DNA of 50,692 bases from Anaerolineae bacterium. GTDB lineage: Bacteria; Chloroflexota; Anaerolineae; Aggregatilineales; Phototrophicaceae. Shown piece by piece: positions 24,674 through 32,959 of this stretch. The stretch's first letter is position 1; each line of letters opens with the position of its first letter. The stretch lies in assembly GCA_022843385.1 (NCBI GenBank), contig JALHNT010000053.1, positions 1 through 50,692 on the forward strand, written 5' to 3'. Below the pieces are notes generated by a model. The model was given only the letters and a program-made list of their open reading frames with translations, searched no databases and was not told the DNA's origin. The translations under genes were made by a program, and so were the position numbers.

Positions 24674-25654
24674 ATGCGAGAAGTGAGTATTGGTAAATAC
24701 CGCGCGCTACAGCGCGTCAGCACGAGTGATGGACATTTCATCATTCTGGCGATTGACCATCACGATGCGCTGCGGCGGGTTCTAAATCCGGCAGCGCCAG
24801 AGCAGGTCACCGATGAGGCGATGGTCGCTTTTAAGGCACAGGTAGTTCACGCTCTGTCGCCAATCGTCAGCGGCGTGTTGCTCGATCCCATTTATGGTGC
24901 CGCCCAGGCGATCTCCGGGAATCATCTGAGCGGTGCCGGGCTGCTGGTGGAGATGGAAAAGGCCGGTTATGCCATGCAGCCGCTGCCGCTGCTGACGGAA
25001 TTGCTGCCTTCATGGGAGGTAAGCCAGATCAAGCGGATGGGCGCGGATGGGGTAAAGTTATTTTATTACTACAACAGCGCGGATAAGGAACGTGCGCCAC
25101 AGCAGGATGCGCTGTTGCAGCGGATCGCCAACGACTGCCTGGCCTATGACATCCCGTTTTATGCCGAACCGATTCTTTATCCGTTGGAAGACGCCGCCGA
25201 TCACGAAATACACTACACCGAGCGTGTGATTGCTGCCGCGACACGAGCGGAAGCGCTGGGGGCAGACATCCTCAAGATGGAGTTTCCATTAGCAAAAGCC
25301 CACTGGTCTGATGCCAGAGCAGCCGATGACGCCTGTGCGGCGCTGCACCATGCTACCTCGCTACCCTGGGTGGTGTTGAGCGCGGGGGTAGACTTTGAGA
25401 CATTTTGCGGACAGGTCGAAATCGCCTGCCGCGCTGGTGCATCGGGGGTCATCGTTGGCCGCGCCCTATGGGATGAAGCCGCTGCTATTCCGCAGGGTCA
25501 GGCGCGGGAAGAGTGGCTGCAAACAACTGGTCGAGAACGCTTGCAGCGATTATCAAGGCTGGTTCAGCAGGGTCAATCGTGGCGCGAACGATTGGCACCA
25601 CCGATCATCTCAACCGATTGGTATCAGACTTACCCAGGAATACCTGGATCATGA
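24674..25654 (+). CDS. Class I aldolase, LacD (tagatose-1,6-bisphosphate aldolase) family
   Basis: 326 residues. LAIDHHDALRR (25-35) is the family's N-terminal block, GVKLFYYY contains Lys128, and GADILKMEFP contains Lys201, which aligns with the Schiff-base lysine of LacD. The late CGQVEIACRAGASGVIVGRALW is a phosphate-site block. Family members cleave ketose (bis)phosphates to dihydroxyacetone phosphate and an aldehyde, including sulfofructose-1-phosphate in YihT. With the isomerase and DhaKL-type kinase downstream, a ketose-1-phosphate substrate is likely. Its stop overlaps the thiolase start (ATGA). Confidence 0.87.
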   Translation: MREVSIGKYRALQRVSTSDGHFIILAIDHHDALRRVLNPAAPEQVTDEAMVAFKAQVVHALSPIVSGVLLDPIYGAAQAISGNHLSGAGLLVEMEKAGYAMQPLPLLTELLPSWEVSQIKRMGADGVKLFYYYNSADKERAPQQDALLQRIANDCLAYDIPFYAEPILYPLEDAADHEIHYTERVIAAATRAEALGADILKMEFPLAKAHWSDARAADDACAALHHATSLPWVVLSAGVDFETFCGQVEIACRAGASGVIVGRALWDEAAAIPQGQAREEWLQTTGRERLQRLSRLVQQGQSWRERLAPPIISTDWYQTYPGIPGS

Positions 25655-26850
25655 TGAATGTCCCGGTGGTCGTCGGCGTAGGCATGACACGCTTTGCCTC
25701 GGATCGCCCCGATAGCAATATACGCGACCTGATGGCAGAGGCGGTGCTGGCGCTACTGGCCGATGCCGAGCTGCCCAATCTCAAAGCGGTGCAGCATGGC
25801 CTGTGCAGCTACGAAAGCGACCATTTCAACCGCCAGATGACGCTGGTAGCGATTCTCCATGACCAGCTCGGACTCAACCCCACGCCGACAGTGCGCGTTG
25901 AAGGCGGCGGCGCAACTGGCGCGCTGGCGCTCCGCACCGCCTGGGCCCATCTGCAAAGTGGACTATGCGATTCGATCCTGGTCTATGGCTGCGAAACCAA
26001 TGGGCGCAGCGTTTCGTCGCAGACCGCCAATCAGTTGTTTGCACTCTCGGCAGATTTCGACTGGGAGATGATGATCGGCGGCACCTATACTGCTTTCTAT
26101 GCTGCCATGATGCGGGCGCATATGCAGAAGTATGGCACGAAGCCGGAACACTTCGCTCACGTCGCTGTGCGCAACCGTCACAACGCTGGTTTTAACCCGC
26201 TAGCTCAAAAACCCATGAACATTACCATTGATGATGTGCTGGCATCTCGTTCGGTAGCAGAGCCATATCGCCTGCTGGATTGCAGTCTGCTCAGTGATGG
26301 AGCCGCCGCCATTCTGCTCTCAACGGAAGCCTGGGCGCATCAGCATAGCCCACGCTATGCAAAACGACCAACAGTACATTTTACCGCCACCGGCTGCGGC
26401 ACCGATACCATGCGTCTGGGTGATCGCTATCCAGACCTCACCAACTTCCGCGCCAAGCATACTGCCGCGCAGGCCGCCTATCACATGGCTGGCATCACCG
26501 ACCCGCTCCACCAGATCGACGTGGCGGAACTTTATGACAGTTACAGCGGCGTCGAAATTCAGGCCGTTGAGGATCTGGGCTTTGTACCCTATGGCACAGG
26601 CGGCACGAGCATCGCGGACGGGATGTTTGACCTCGATGGCGAGCTGCCGGTGAATACCAGCGGTGGCTTGCTCGGACGTGGCGCTCCGGTGGGGGCAACA
26701 GGCATCGCCCAGGCCATTGAAATTGCGCTGCAATTATGGGGTGAGGCTGACCCACGTCGCCAGGTCGCTCATGCGCGGCGTGGCTTGACGGATACCCATG
26801 CTGGGATTGCAACCATCTCGGTCGTGAATATCTTTGAGCGGCGGGATTGA
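25651..26850 (+). CDS. Thiolase-superfamily protein (SCP-x / acetyl-CoA acetyltransferase type)
   Basis: 399 residues from ATG 25651, which overlaps the aldolase stop by 4 bp; a longer upstream frame lies inside the aldolase and is rejected. It starts MMNVPVVVGVGMTRFASD, typical of SCP-x-like thiolases. The segment where classical thiolases have the nucleophilic Cys reads HGLCSYESDHFN; HVAVRNRHNAGFNP, the DGAAAILL block and the late GGLLGRGAPVGATGIAQ fit the family. It is paired with the DUF35 protein that follows, as in archaeal and actinobacterial thiolase/DUF35 complexes. Chain cleavage or condensation of an acyl-CoA is the family role. Its place in a sugar operon is unusual. Confidence 0.87.
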   Translation: MMNVPVVVGVGMTRFASDRPDSNIRDLMAEAVLALLADAELPNLKAVQHGLCSYESDHFNRQMTLVAILHDQLGLNPTPTVRVEGGGATGALALRTAWAHLQSGLCDSILVYGCETNGRSVSSQTANQLFALSADFDWEMMIGGTYTAFYAAMMRAHMQKYGTKPEHFAHVAVRNRHNAGFNPLAQKPMNITIDDVLASRSVAEPYRLLDCSLLSDGAAAILLSTEAWAHQHSPRYAKRPTVHFTATGCGTDTMRLGDRYPDLTNFRAKHTAAQAAYHMAGITDPLHQIDVAELYDSYSGVEIQAVEDLGFVPYGTGGTSIADGMFDLDGELPVNTSGGLLGRGAPVGATGIAQAIEIALQLWGEADPRRQVAHARRGLTDTHAGIATISVVNIFERRD

Positions 26851-26852
26851 CC

Positions 26853-27365
26853 ATGCCAGAAGTCACCAGCAAAAAAGATGTGCAGACGCTGCCCATCAAT
26901 CCCGACGATCAATGGGCAGAATTCCGTCAGATCGAACGGCTGACGCTGACGCTGACCCAGCAGTATACCCACACGCTCGGCAAGTATTCACGGTTCTTCA
27001 TCGAACTGGAAAATCGGCGCTTGCTGGGGACGCGCTGCGCCATCTGTGAGCGTGTGTACGCACCGCCCCGCCCTTTATGCCCGGACTGTCTGCGCCCGAC
27101 AGCATGGATAGAGCTGGCGGGAACCGGAACCGTGAGGACGTTCTCGATCCTGCATTTTTCACCCGCCAGCAATGCCGATGTTGCCGGATTGAAGACGCCT
27201 TACTGTTTTGCTTATGTGCTGCTAGACGGCGCATCAACCCTGTTCCCCCACCTGTTGATGACTGATCCATCCCGCGTCGCTGTAGGGATGCGCGTCCGTG
27301 TGGCCTACAGCGATCACGCTGTCGAGCATCCGATTCACCTGATGCACTTTGTCCCACTGGAGTAA
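26853..27365 (+). CDS. DUF35 / OB-fold zinc-ribbon acyl-CoA-binding partner
   Basis: 170 residues from ATG 26853. A rubredoxin-like zinc ribbon has the cysteines CAIC and CPDC (CAICERVYAPPRPLCPDC), followed by an OB-fold region (VRTFSILHFSPASN, with the later VRVAYSDHAVE). DUF35 proteins bind CoA and bridge thiolase to partner enzymes such as HMG-CoA synthase in archaea. It starts 2 nt after the thiolase stop. The N-terminal 50 residues before the ribbon are helical and somewhat longer than usual, perhaps for docking on the thiolase. Confidence 0.88.
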   Translation: MPEVTSKKDVQTLPINPDDQWAEFRQIERLTLTLTQQYTHTLGKYSRFFIELENRRLLGTRCAICERVYAPPRPLCPDCLRPTAWIELAGTGTVRTFSILHFSPASNADVAGLKTPYCFAYVLLDGASTLFPHLLMTDPSRVAVGMRVRVAYSDHAVEHPIHLMHFVPLE

Positions 27366-27371
27366 GATCAA

Positions 27372-28382
27372 ATGGCGGTTCGCAAGCAGAAACTTATTAA
27401 TCAGCGCGAGACGATTTTGCGCGATATGCTCGAAGGTCTGGTCAGCGCATACCCGAATATCGTGCGATTGACCTCAGCTGGACTGATCGTCCGCGCCCAG
27501 CCGAAAGCGTCGGGCAAAGTCGGCCTGGTGATCGGCAACGGCAGCGGACATGAACCGGCCATGATCGGCTTCGTCGGTGAAGGATTGTTCGATGTCAACA
27601 TCCCCGGTGAAATCTTCACCGCTCCGGGGCCAGAGCGAATAGTCGCGGGGATCAAAGCGGCAGATCGCGGGGCTGGTGTGCTGGTATGTGTTTCGCATCA
27701 CGCTGGCGATCTGATGAATGCAGAAATGGCGTTGGAATTATGCCAGGCGGAAGGCATCGAAGCCGTCGAGATGGTCGTGCTGTATGACGACATCTCCAGC
27801 GCGCCCAAAGGCAGCGAAGTCGAGCGGCGTGGTACCGCCGGCCTGTTCTTTGTCTGGAAGATGCTGGGCGCTTATGCCGAAACTGGGGCGTCGCTGGTGG
27901 AATGCAAGACCATGGCCGAGCGTATCCGTGATAACACGCGTACCCTGGCCCTCGCCCTGACATCGTGCGCCAGTCCGGTCACCGGGGAAGTTATGTTCGA
28001 TCTTCCTGAAGATGAGATGGAGATCGGCATGGGCGTACATGGCGAAGTGGGGATAGGGCGGCATAAAATCCTCAGTGCCGATGCGACGATTGATCTGATG
28101 CTGCCACGCCTGCTGGAAGACTTGCCGTTTGTGGCCGGCGATGACGTGTTGGTGCTGCTCAACAACAGCGGCAGCCTGACATTGATGGAACTGTACATCC
28201 TGCATCGTCGGGTCGCGCAGCTTCTACAAGAAGCCGGTGTCCGCCATTACCGATCATGGATTGGGCCGTATGCCACGACCCAGGAGATGGCCGGTTTTGC
28301 GCTGTCGCTGTGCCGCGTTGATGATACCCTCAAACGATTGTGGGATGCGCCATGTAACGGTGCCTTCCTCAAGGGAGTCTGA
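27372..28382 (+). CDS. dhaK: Dihydroxyacetone kinase-like subunit DhaK
   Basis: 336 residues. GNGSGHEP (55-62) with His60, VSHHAGDLMN with Asp113, and GVHGEVG with His223 match the His/Asp/His active site of DhaK, in which the distal histidine binds the ketose as a hemiaminal. With DhaL it phosphorylates dihydroxyacetone or other short ketoses; several homologues act on erythrulose. No DhaM phosphotransferase gene follows, and the DhaL here looks ATP- or partner-dependent, so the phosphate donor is open. The isomerase and class I aldolase beside it suggest the substrate is a longer ketose (inference). Confidence 0.92.
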   Translation: MAVRKQKLINQRETILRDMLEGLVSAYPNIVRLTSAGLIVRAQPKASGKVGLVIGNGSGHEPAMIGFVGEGLFDVNIPGEIFTAPGPERIVAGIKAADRGAGVLVCVSHHAGDLMNAEMALELCQAEGIEAVEMVVLYDDISSAPKGSEVERRGTAGLFFVWKMLGAYAETGASLVECKTMAERIRDNTRTLALALTSCASPVTGEVMFDLPEDEMEIGMGVHGEVGIGRHKILSADATIDLMLPRLLEDLPFVAGDDVLVLLNNSGSLTLMELYILHRRVAQLLQEAGVRHYRSWIGPYATTQEMAGFALSLCRVDDTLKRLWDAPCNGAFLKGV

Positions 28383-28385
28383 GCC

Positions 28386-29027
28386 ATGACTGGCGCGATG
28401 AACGGACAGGATTTTGTTAGCATGATCCGGTCTATCCAGCGGGCGATTGATGCCGAACAAGCAGAATTGAATACACTTGATTCGGCGCTGGGTGATGGCG
28501 ATCATGGTGGGGCGCTGGCAACAGCTTTTGCTGATGCAGCCGATAAGGTCGCGGCGCTGGAAAACCCCTCCCCTTCCTCGGTGCTGATGGCGACATCCCA
28601 ATCGCTGCTCAACCGCATGGGCGGCGCATCAGGAGCGCTTTACGGCACCCTGTTCCTCCGCATGAGCGCGGCCCTCAAAGATTGCGCTGAGGTTGATGTA
28701 GCAGGATGGTCAGCCGCCATCAGCGCGGGGCTGGCGGGCGTACAGGCGCGCGGGAAGTCGGCTCCCGGTGATAAAACAATGGTGGATGCGCTTGCCCCGG
28801 CAGCAACCGCCTTCGCCGCAGCGGATACCCTCAGCAGTGCCTTCGCCGCAGCCGCAGCCGCAGCACAGGAGGGCGCAGCCCGAACAGCCGGCATGGTCGC
28901 CAAATTCGGACGGGCGAAGTTTGTTGGCGAACGAGCCGTTGGTCATGTTGATGCTGGGGCGCGTTCGATAGCCGTGTTATTTGCTGCGCTCCAGCGATAC
29001 TGGGAGGACGAACATGGCAAAGCATAA
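28386..29027 (+). CDS. dhaL: Dihydroxyacetone kinase-like subunit DhaL
   Basis: 213-residue all-helical nucleotide-binding subunit. The Mg-ADP motif LGDGDHGG (36-42, Asp37 and Asp39) and LNRMGGASGALYG are intact, and the SAPGDKTMVDAL block holds the conserved phosphate site. It ends in a long alanine-rich helix. It starts 3 nt after dhaK and overlaps the isomerase start by 14 nt. It acts with DhaK in the cytoplasm. Confidence 0.92.
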   Translation: MTGAMNGQDFVSMIRSIQRAIDAEQAELNTLDSALGDGDHGGALATAFADAADKVAALENPSPSSVLMATSQSLLNRMGGASGALYGTLFLRMSAALKDCAEVDVAGWSAAISAGLAGVQARGKSAPGDKTMVDALAPAATAFAAADTLSSAFAAAAAAAQEGAARTAGMVAKFGRAKFVGERAVGHVDAGARSIAVLFAALQRYWEDEHGKA

Positions 29028-30450
29028 ATTGCGTGTGGGCTATGTTGGCACATCCATTGCCAGTTATTTTGCCACCGAGTATCGACAGCGGGAACGCGCT
29101 ATCGCCGGGTTGCAAGCGCTGGCGCAGGAATGGGATTTTGAGCTGATCGCGATTGCTGATGAAATTATGAGCGTCGAGGCAGCTTCGGCAGCAGCAGAAC
29201 GGTTGAAGGCGGAGCAGGTGGATTACCTGTTGCTGCAAACAGCCGGATGCAGCATCGGCGAACAAATCCTGCCATTGGCGCGGGTTGCGCCGCGTATGGG
29301 CTTGTGGGCTACCCCAGAGCCACACCCGGATGGCGACATCAAGCTGCACTCCTTCGTCTCCATGAGTCACTTCGCCAGCATCCTGACTCAGACGCTCAAG
29401 GATGAACACATCCCCTTCAAGTGGTTCTATGGACATGTCGAGAGCGAGTCATTTCAGCGCCCCTTTGGCATTACCGTCAAGGCGTTGACCGCCGTCAAAA
29501 ATATGCAGTGCGCCCGCATCGGCTGGTTCGGCGGCCTGGCACCGGGTTTCATCAACATGCAGTTCGACACAGCCCAGATGAAAGATAAGTTGGGCGTACA
29601 GATCGTCGCCCACGAACTGCGCGACCTGATTGATCGCGCCAAGAAGTATTCGTCCGACAGCGTAACCAGAACTGCACGTGAGATTTATGCCGCTGCCCGT
29701 TCGGTGCAGGTGACGGAAGCCGATGCGTTTGATCGTGTGACGCGGCTATACCTGGCGATGCGCGATTTGCGACAGGAACAGGATTATGATGCGCTGGCGG
29801 TTTCGTGCTGGTCAGAATTTCAGGAAGTCTATCGGGTTGCTCCCTGTATGGCCTATGGTTGGATGGGCAGCGAGGACGGCGTGGCTGTTGCCTGCGAAGG
29901 GGATGTCTATGGCGCGACTAGCATGTATCTGCTCAACTTGCTCACCGGTGCACATGGCTCATCAACCCTGCTCGATATGGCGGTGATTGACACGCTCAAT
30001 CCAGCGGCATTGATGTGGCATTGTGGCGTGTCGCCGCGACACTTTGCCAATAAGGATGGAATTCGCTGGGTCGATCATGTGACCTTGGGCCGCAAATCTC
30101 CCAATGTTTACGGCGTGGCTGGCGATCAGGTATTCGCCGCCAACACCGCCACCATCAGCTACCTGAGCCGTGACGGCGGAACGCTGTTGGTGGTCGGCGC
30201 TCAGATTGTCGAACGGGATAATCCCGGCTACGACGGCACGCGCGGCTGGTTCACCGAGTTCACCCTCAACCGCGAACCAATTACGCTGAATGACCTGGTG
30301 CACACGCTGACCATCGGCGGACATCCCCATCATTATGCCGTCGGATTGGGCGATGTCACCGCCGAATTGATTGAGTTTTCCACCTGGACCGGCATTCAGC
30401 GCATCAGGCAGACGCGCTACACCGAGTACCTGGAAGAACTAACCTTTTAG
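29014..30450 (+). CDS. L-fucose/L-arabinose isomerase-like protein
   Basis: 478 residues from ATG 29014 (GGGAGG 6 nt upstream), overlapping dhaL by 14 nt. The N-terminal Rossmann-like part (LRVGYVGTSIASYF) and the C-terminal part with VACEGDVYGATSMYLL and WHCGVSPRHF match the fucose-isomerase-like fold; the Glu and His in these blocks are probable metal ligands. Such enzymes convert aldoses to ketoses. With DhaKL and the LacD-like aldolase it completes an isomerise-phosphorylate-cleave set like that of fucose or rhamnose degradation, but from unrelated kinase and aldolase families. It is the last gene of the fifteen-gene run. Confidence 0.82.
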   Translation: MAKHKLRVGYVGTSIASYFATEYRQRERAIAGLQALAQEWDFELIAIADEIMSVEAASAAAERLKAEQVDYLLLQTAGCSIGEQILPLARVAPRMGLWATPEPHPDGDIKLHSFVSMSHFASILTQTLKDEHIPFKWFYGHVESESFQRPFGITVKALTAVKNMQCARIGWFGGLAPGFINMQFDTAQMKDKLGVQIVAHELRDLIDRAKKYSSDSVTRTAREIYAAARSVQVTEADAFDRVTRLYLAMRDLRQEQDYDALAVSCWSEFQEVYRVAPCMAYGWMGSEDGVAVACEGDVYGATSMYLLNLLTGAHGSSTLLDMAVIDTLNPAALMWHCGVSPRHFANKDGIRWVDHVTLGRKSPNVYGVAGDQVFAANTATISYLSRDGGTLLVVGAQIVERDNPGYDGTRGWFTEFTLNREPITLNDLVHTLTIGGHPHHYAVGLGDVTAELIEFSTWTGIQRIRQTRYTEYLEELTF

Positions 30451-30589
30451 GCTAGTTGGCGAGGATGAACCGCGCATAATCACCACAGGTATATTAGGCG
30501 CTGCATAGCACAATGTAATTTCTGAAGTAAGTAACCTCACTGCTTATTGATATGGATACTTCGTCTCATCAATCAGTACATCGTGATGC

Positions 30590-31495
30590 TCACCACTGGA
30601 TGAACTCGGCGTACTTGCCGGTGATGTAGATGCTGGCATCGCGCTCCGGCTCACTCTGGCGGCGGTTGTAGCTCGTCTGCTCGAACTGCCAATTGTCGCG
30701 CAGCGCTCGGATCAGGTAACCGGCTGGGTTCACTCGCGCCTGCTTCTGTGTCTGCCGCAGCACCGCCAGCACTCGCTCTGATCCGTAGGCTGTCATCAAC
30801 TGCCGGCCCTGATTTGACAGGATACCCATCTGCCGCAGCTCGTCCAGCAGCATTACTTCACACTCCTGGTCTGGATCAGCCTCAACCACCCCAACCGCCT
30901 GGTGTTGTTGCTCGTGTCGTATTTCGTGTTGGGAATCTTGTATTGTAATACTTGTTAGGGTTGCGGCGGTTTCCGCCAGCTGAGCTGGGCGATTGTCGCC
31001 AGATGAGATTGGCGCAACTGACCCGGTGGATGCGGCGGATTTCGCCTGGGTAACGGGCATATTCTGCCCGACCAGTCGGGTGATCTGCTCTGGCGTCAGG
31101 TCGAGGAACTCGGCCAGCCGCGCCAGGAACACCGGTTCGTTCAGCCGGTAGTGGGTGGTCGGGCTGCCATTGGCTTTGAGCATCTGTCGCACAAAGCCGA
31201 CCTGCTCCAGGTAACCGCGGCTGTGAACCCGCTTGACCTGAGCCGGGGAGAGGTTGCACTCAGCATTCCAGTCACGAGCCGACTTGTAGACCCAGCCGCC
31301 CGCTTTTTTGGCACGGGGCAGCCAGTAGAGCAGTCGGAGGCACATCTGGGCAGCACAGCGGTCGGCCAGCAGCTTGCCGATCAGAGCCGGTACCGAGCGA
31401 ATATCCGGTCGCTGGAGCAGGCGCACCAAGGGTTGCAGCAGTCCCAGCCAGTCGGTTGAGGGAGGGTGTTGTTGAGTTACTGAAACATTGTCCAT
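30590..31495 (-). CDS. Replication-initiator-like winged-helix protein
   Basis: 301 residues from ATG 31495 (GGAG 6 nt upstream); a longer frame lacks support. The N-terminal half looks like a winged helix with SARDWNAECNLSPAQVKRVH and the wing segment LKANGSPTTHYRLNEPVF. A polar Gln/Ser-rich linker follows (about 150-200), then a C-terminal part with RQMGILSNQGRQLMTAYG and NPAGYLIRALRDNW, a motif seen in plasmid and phage replication proteins. It sits directly 3' of the parA-parB cassette B and its palindrome, on the same strand. Function as a replication initiator is inferred from motif and context. A relic of its C-terminus lies at 43234-43301. Confidence 0.65.
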   Translation of the reverse strand: MDNVSVTQQHPPSTDWLGLLQPLVRLLQRPDIRSVPALIGKLLADRCAAQMCLRLLYWLPRAKKAGGWVYKSARDWNAECNLSPAQVKRVHSRGYLEQVGFVRQMLKANGSPTTHYRLNEPVFLARLAEFLDLTPEQITRLVGQNMPVTQAKSAASTGSVAPISSGDNRPAQLAETAATLTSITIQDSQHEIRHEQQHQAVGVVEADPDQECEVMLLDELRQMGILSNQGRQLMTAYGSERVLAVLRQTQKQARVNPAGYLIRALRDNWQFEQTSYNRRQSEPERDASIYITGKYAEFIQW

Positions 31496-31732
31496 GATCG
31501 TCTCCAGGCAAAGTCGAATACAGGTCGAGTGTTGAACGCGACAAAACCGGCGGATGCAGTTGCAGGGAGACGGGGGACATGCTAGAGTGTTGAGCGTGTG
31601 GTTCAACAATCTGCTTGTCAGCCACGTCCCTGTATCCAGCCCATCGATGCTGCAAACATCAGTGGGCTTCTGTTTTCCAGGGTATCCGTTCAGGTGGATC
31701 CCGTAATCCAAATCGCATCATTACCTCCATCA
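31496..31732. other. Gap upstream of replication-like gene, with two 12-bp repeats
   Basis: This 237-bp gap holds GAGTGTTGAACG (31527-31538) and GAGTGTTGAGCG (31585-31596), direct repeats with one mismatch spaced 58 bp apart. GGTTCAAC follows at about 31600 in the opposite sense. They might be remnants of iterons at a replication origin, but two copies are too few to be sure. No gene is seen. Confidence 0.3.
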
Positions 31733-31750
31733 TGTAACCCCGGGGTTACA
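31733..31750. other. Perfect 18-bp palindrome, candidate parS for cassette B
   Basis: TGTAACCCCGGGGTTACA is a perfect palindrome ending 6 nt from the parB stop. Cassette A has a related site in the same place (TGTAAACACGTGTTTACA if its missing left end is TGTA). The two share the outer five bases but differ at positions 6 and 8 of each half-site. A ParB binding site is inferred from symmetry, length and position. Confidence 0.65.
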
Positions 31751-31756
31751 ATCTCA

Positions 31757-32959
31757 TCACCGATCGAGCAGGTGTTGTTCGGCTTCATCGAGTAGTTTCC
31801 GGATCATCCGCAGACGTGAGCGGGCGATGTCCACATCGCCTTCCTGCGAGATCAAGGCACGCGCGAGATCCACGCCCGACAACGCACTGCTACGACTGAC
31901 GATGCGCGCCAACTGTGTTGCCTGACGCGGCAGCCTGTCATCTGAGATGGATTTCACCGCAGGTGTACTCCCATCAGCCGCGCAGATCTCTTCCACCTGT
32001 CTGCTGGTCAGGTTGAGGTCAATAATCTGGCGCACGATTTCCAGGTGATATTCGCTGGAGATGGTCACGATAGGACGCAGTTTCTTCTCCTCAATGCTGT
32101 GACGATCAGCCAGTTCCATCGCCTCATCGCTCAGGTACAACAACGCCTTGTAACGACTGAAGTGCATCCGGCTGATGCCGCCCATGGCGGCCAGGATGTC
32201 GGCGGTGTACTCCTGTTTGGTTCGCAGATCGAGTTCGAGTGCCTGACGGTAGAAGTCATTCGTCACAGCCGTGGCTGGCAGCTCACAGCCATGCACGGTC
32301 AGCAGGAGCAGGGCAGCCTGCCGCGCCAGGGCAATCGCAGTCAGTCCACTCCGGGCAGTGTTCTCGCGCGCTTGACGGAAGATCGAGGCGCGTTCAGCCG
32401 GGACGATGAGGCAGGGGAGGCAGCCATCGCCGGTGTAGCCGGGAATGAAGTCCTTCAGCAGCCAACTCGCCCAGTAGCGTCGCTCGCCGGTCTCGATGCG
32501 GAACTGCTGGGTGGCTCCCTGTGAGACATCAACCACCGTCAGTGGATTGACCTTCCCATCGTCACGGATGGTGATGGCTAACGTCACCAGATCAGTCAGC
32601 AGTACCTCTTCTGGTGATATGGATAGCTTGGTTGGCTCATCGGTATCCTCATCTGGATTGGGGAGCAGTTCGAGTACCTCGCGGAAGGGACGACTGCGCT
32701 GGCGGGCAGCGATTTGCGCCAGCGTCACCAGCTCGCACAGTGCCTGGATCGGGGACAGCCTCCCCTGATGGAACAGGAGGTGCAGGCGCTCGGGTAGCAC
32801 GCGACGCGGCTGGATCGGGTCGGGTCGCACCAGATCGAGCAGCAGTCGCTCGACCCGGATCCCGTGAGTTTCGAACGACTGCGGGTCAACTGCCAGCAGA
32901 TCCGGACTGATCGAGTTGAGCAGGGCATCCAGTTTGTCAGTAGCGTTACGTTTGCTCAT
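31757..32959 (-). CDS. parB: ParB-family partition protein, copy B
   Basis: 400 residues, same length and domain layout as copy A: a ParB N-terminal domain with the ETGERRYWAS block, a helix-turn-helix at about 245-275 and a C-terminal dimer region. Relative to copy A, residues 1-265 differ only at 25, 75, 89 and 136. The putative recognition helix differs at 266 (R to H), 269 (Q to R) and 272 (Q to A), and residues 326-385 are mostly different, before a conserved RKLLDEAEQHL end. Such a mosaic is best explained by recombination or strong selection on DNA and dimer specificity. The start overlaps the parA stop (ATGA). Confidence 0.9.
   Translation of the reverse strand: MSKRNATDKLDALLNSISPDLLAVDPQSFETHGIRVERLLLDLVRPDPIQPRRVLPERLHLLFHQGRLSPIQALCELVTLAQIAARQRSRPFREVLELLPNPDEDTDEPTKLSISPEEVLLTDLVTLAITIRDDGKVNPLTVVDVSQGATQQFRIETGERRYWASWLLKDFIPGYTGDGCLPCLIVPAERASIFRQARENTARSGLTAIALARQAALLLLTVHGCELPATAVTNDFYRQALELDLRTKQEYTADILAAMGGISRMHFSRYKALLYLSDEAMELADRHSIEEKKLRPIVTISSEYHLEIVRQIIDLNLTSRQVEEICAADGSTPAVKSISDDRLPRQATQLARIVSRSSALSGVDLARALISQEGDVDIARSRLRMIRKLLDEAEQHLLDR

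Noticed and set aside
28640..28946. Ala-rich repeat in dhaL suspected as a tandem repeat
   Set aside because: It is a low-complexity helix coded by GCAGCC-type codons, normal for the DhaL C-terminal region.
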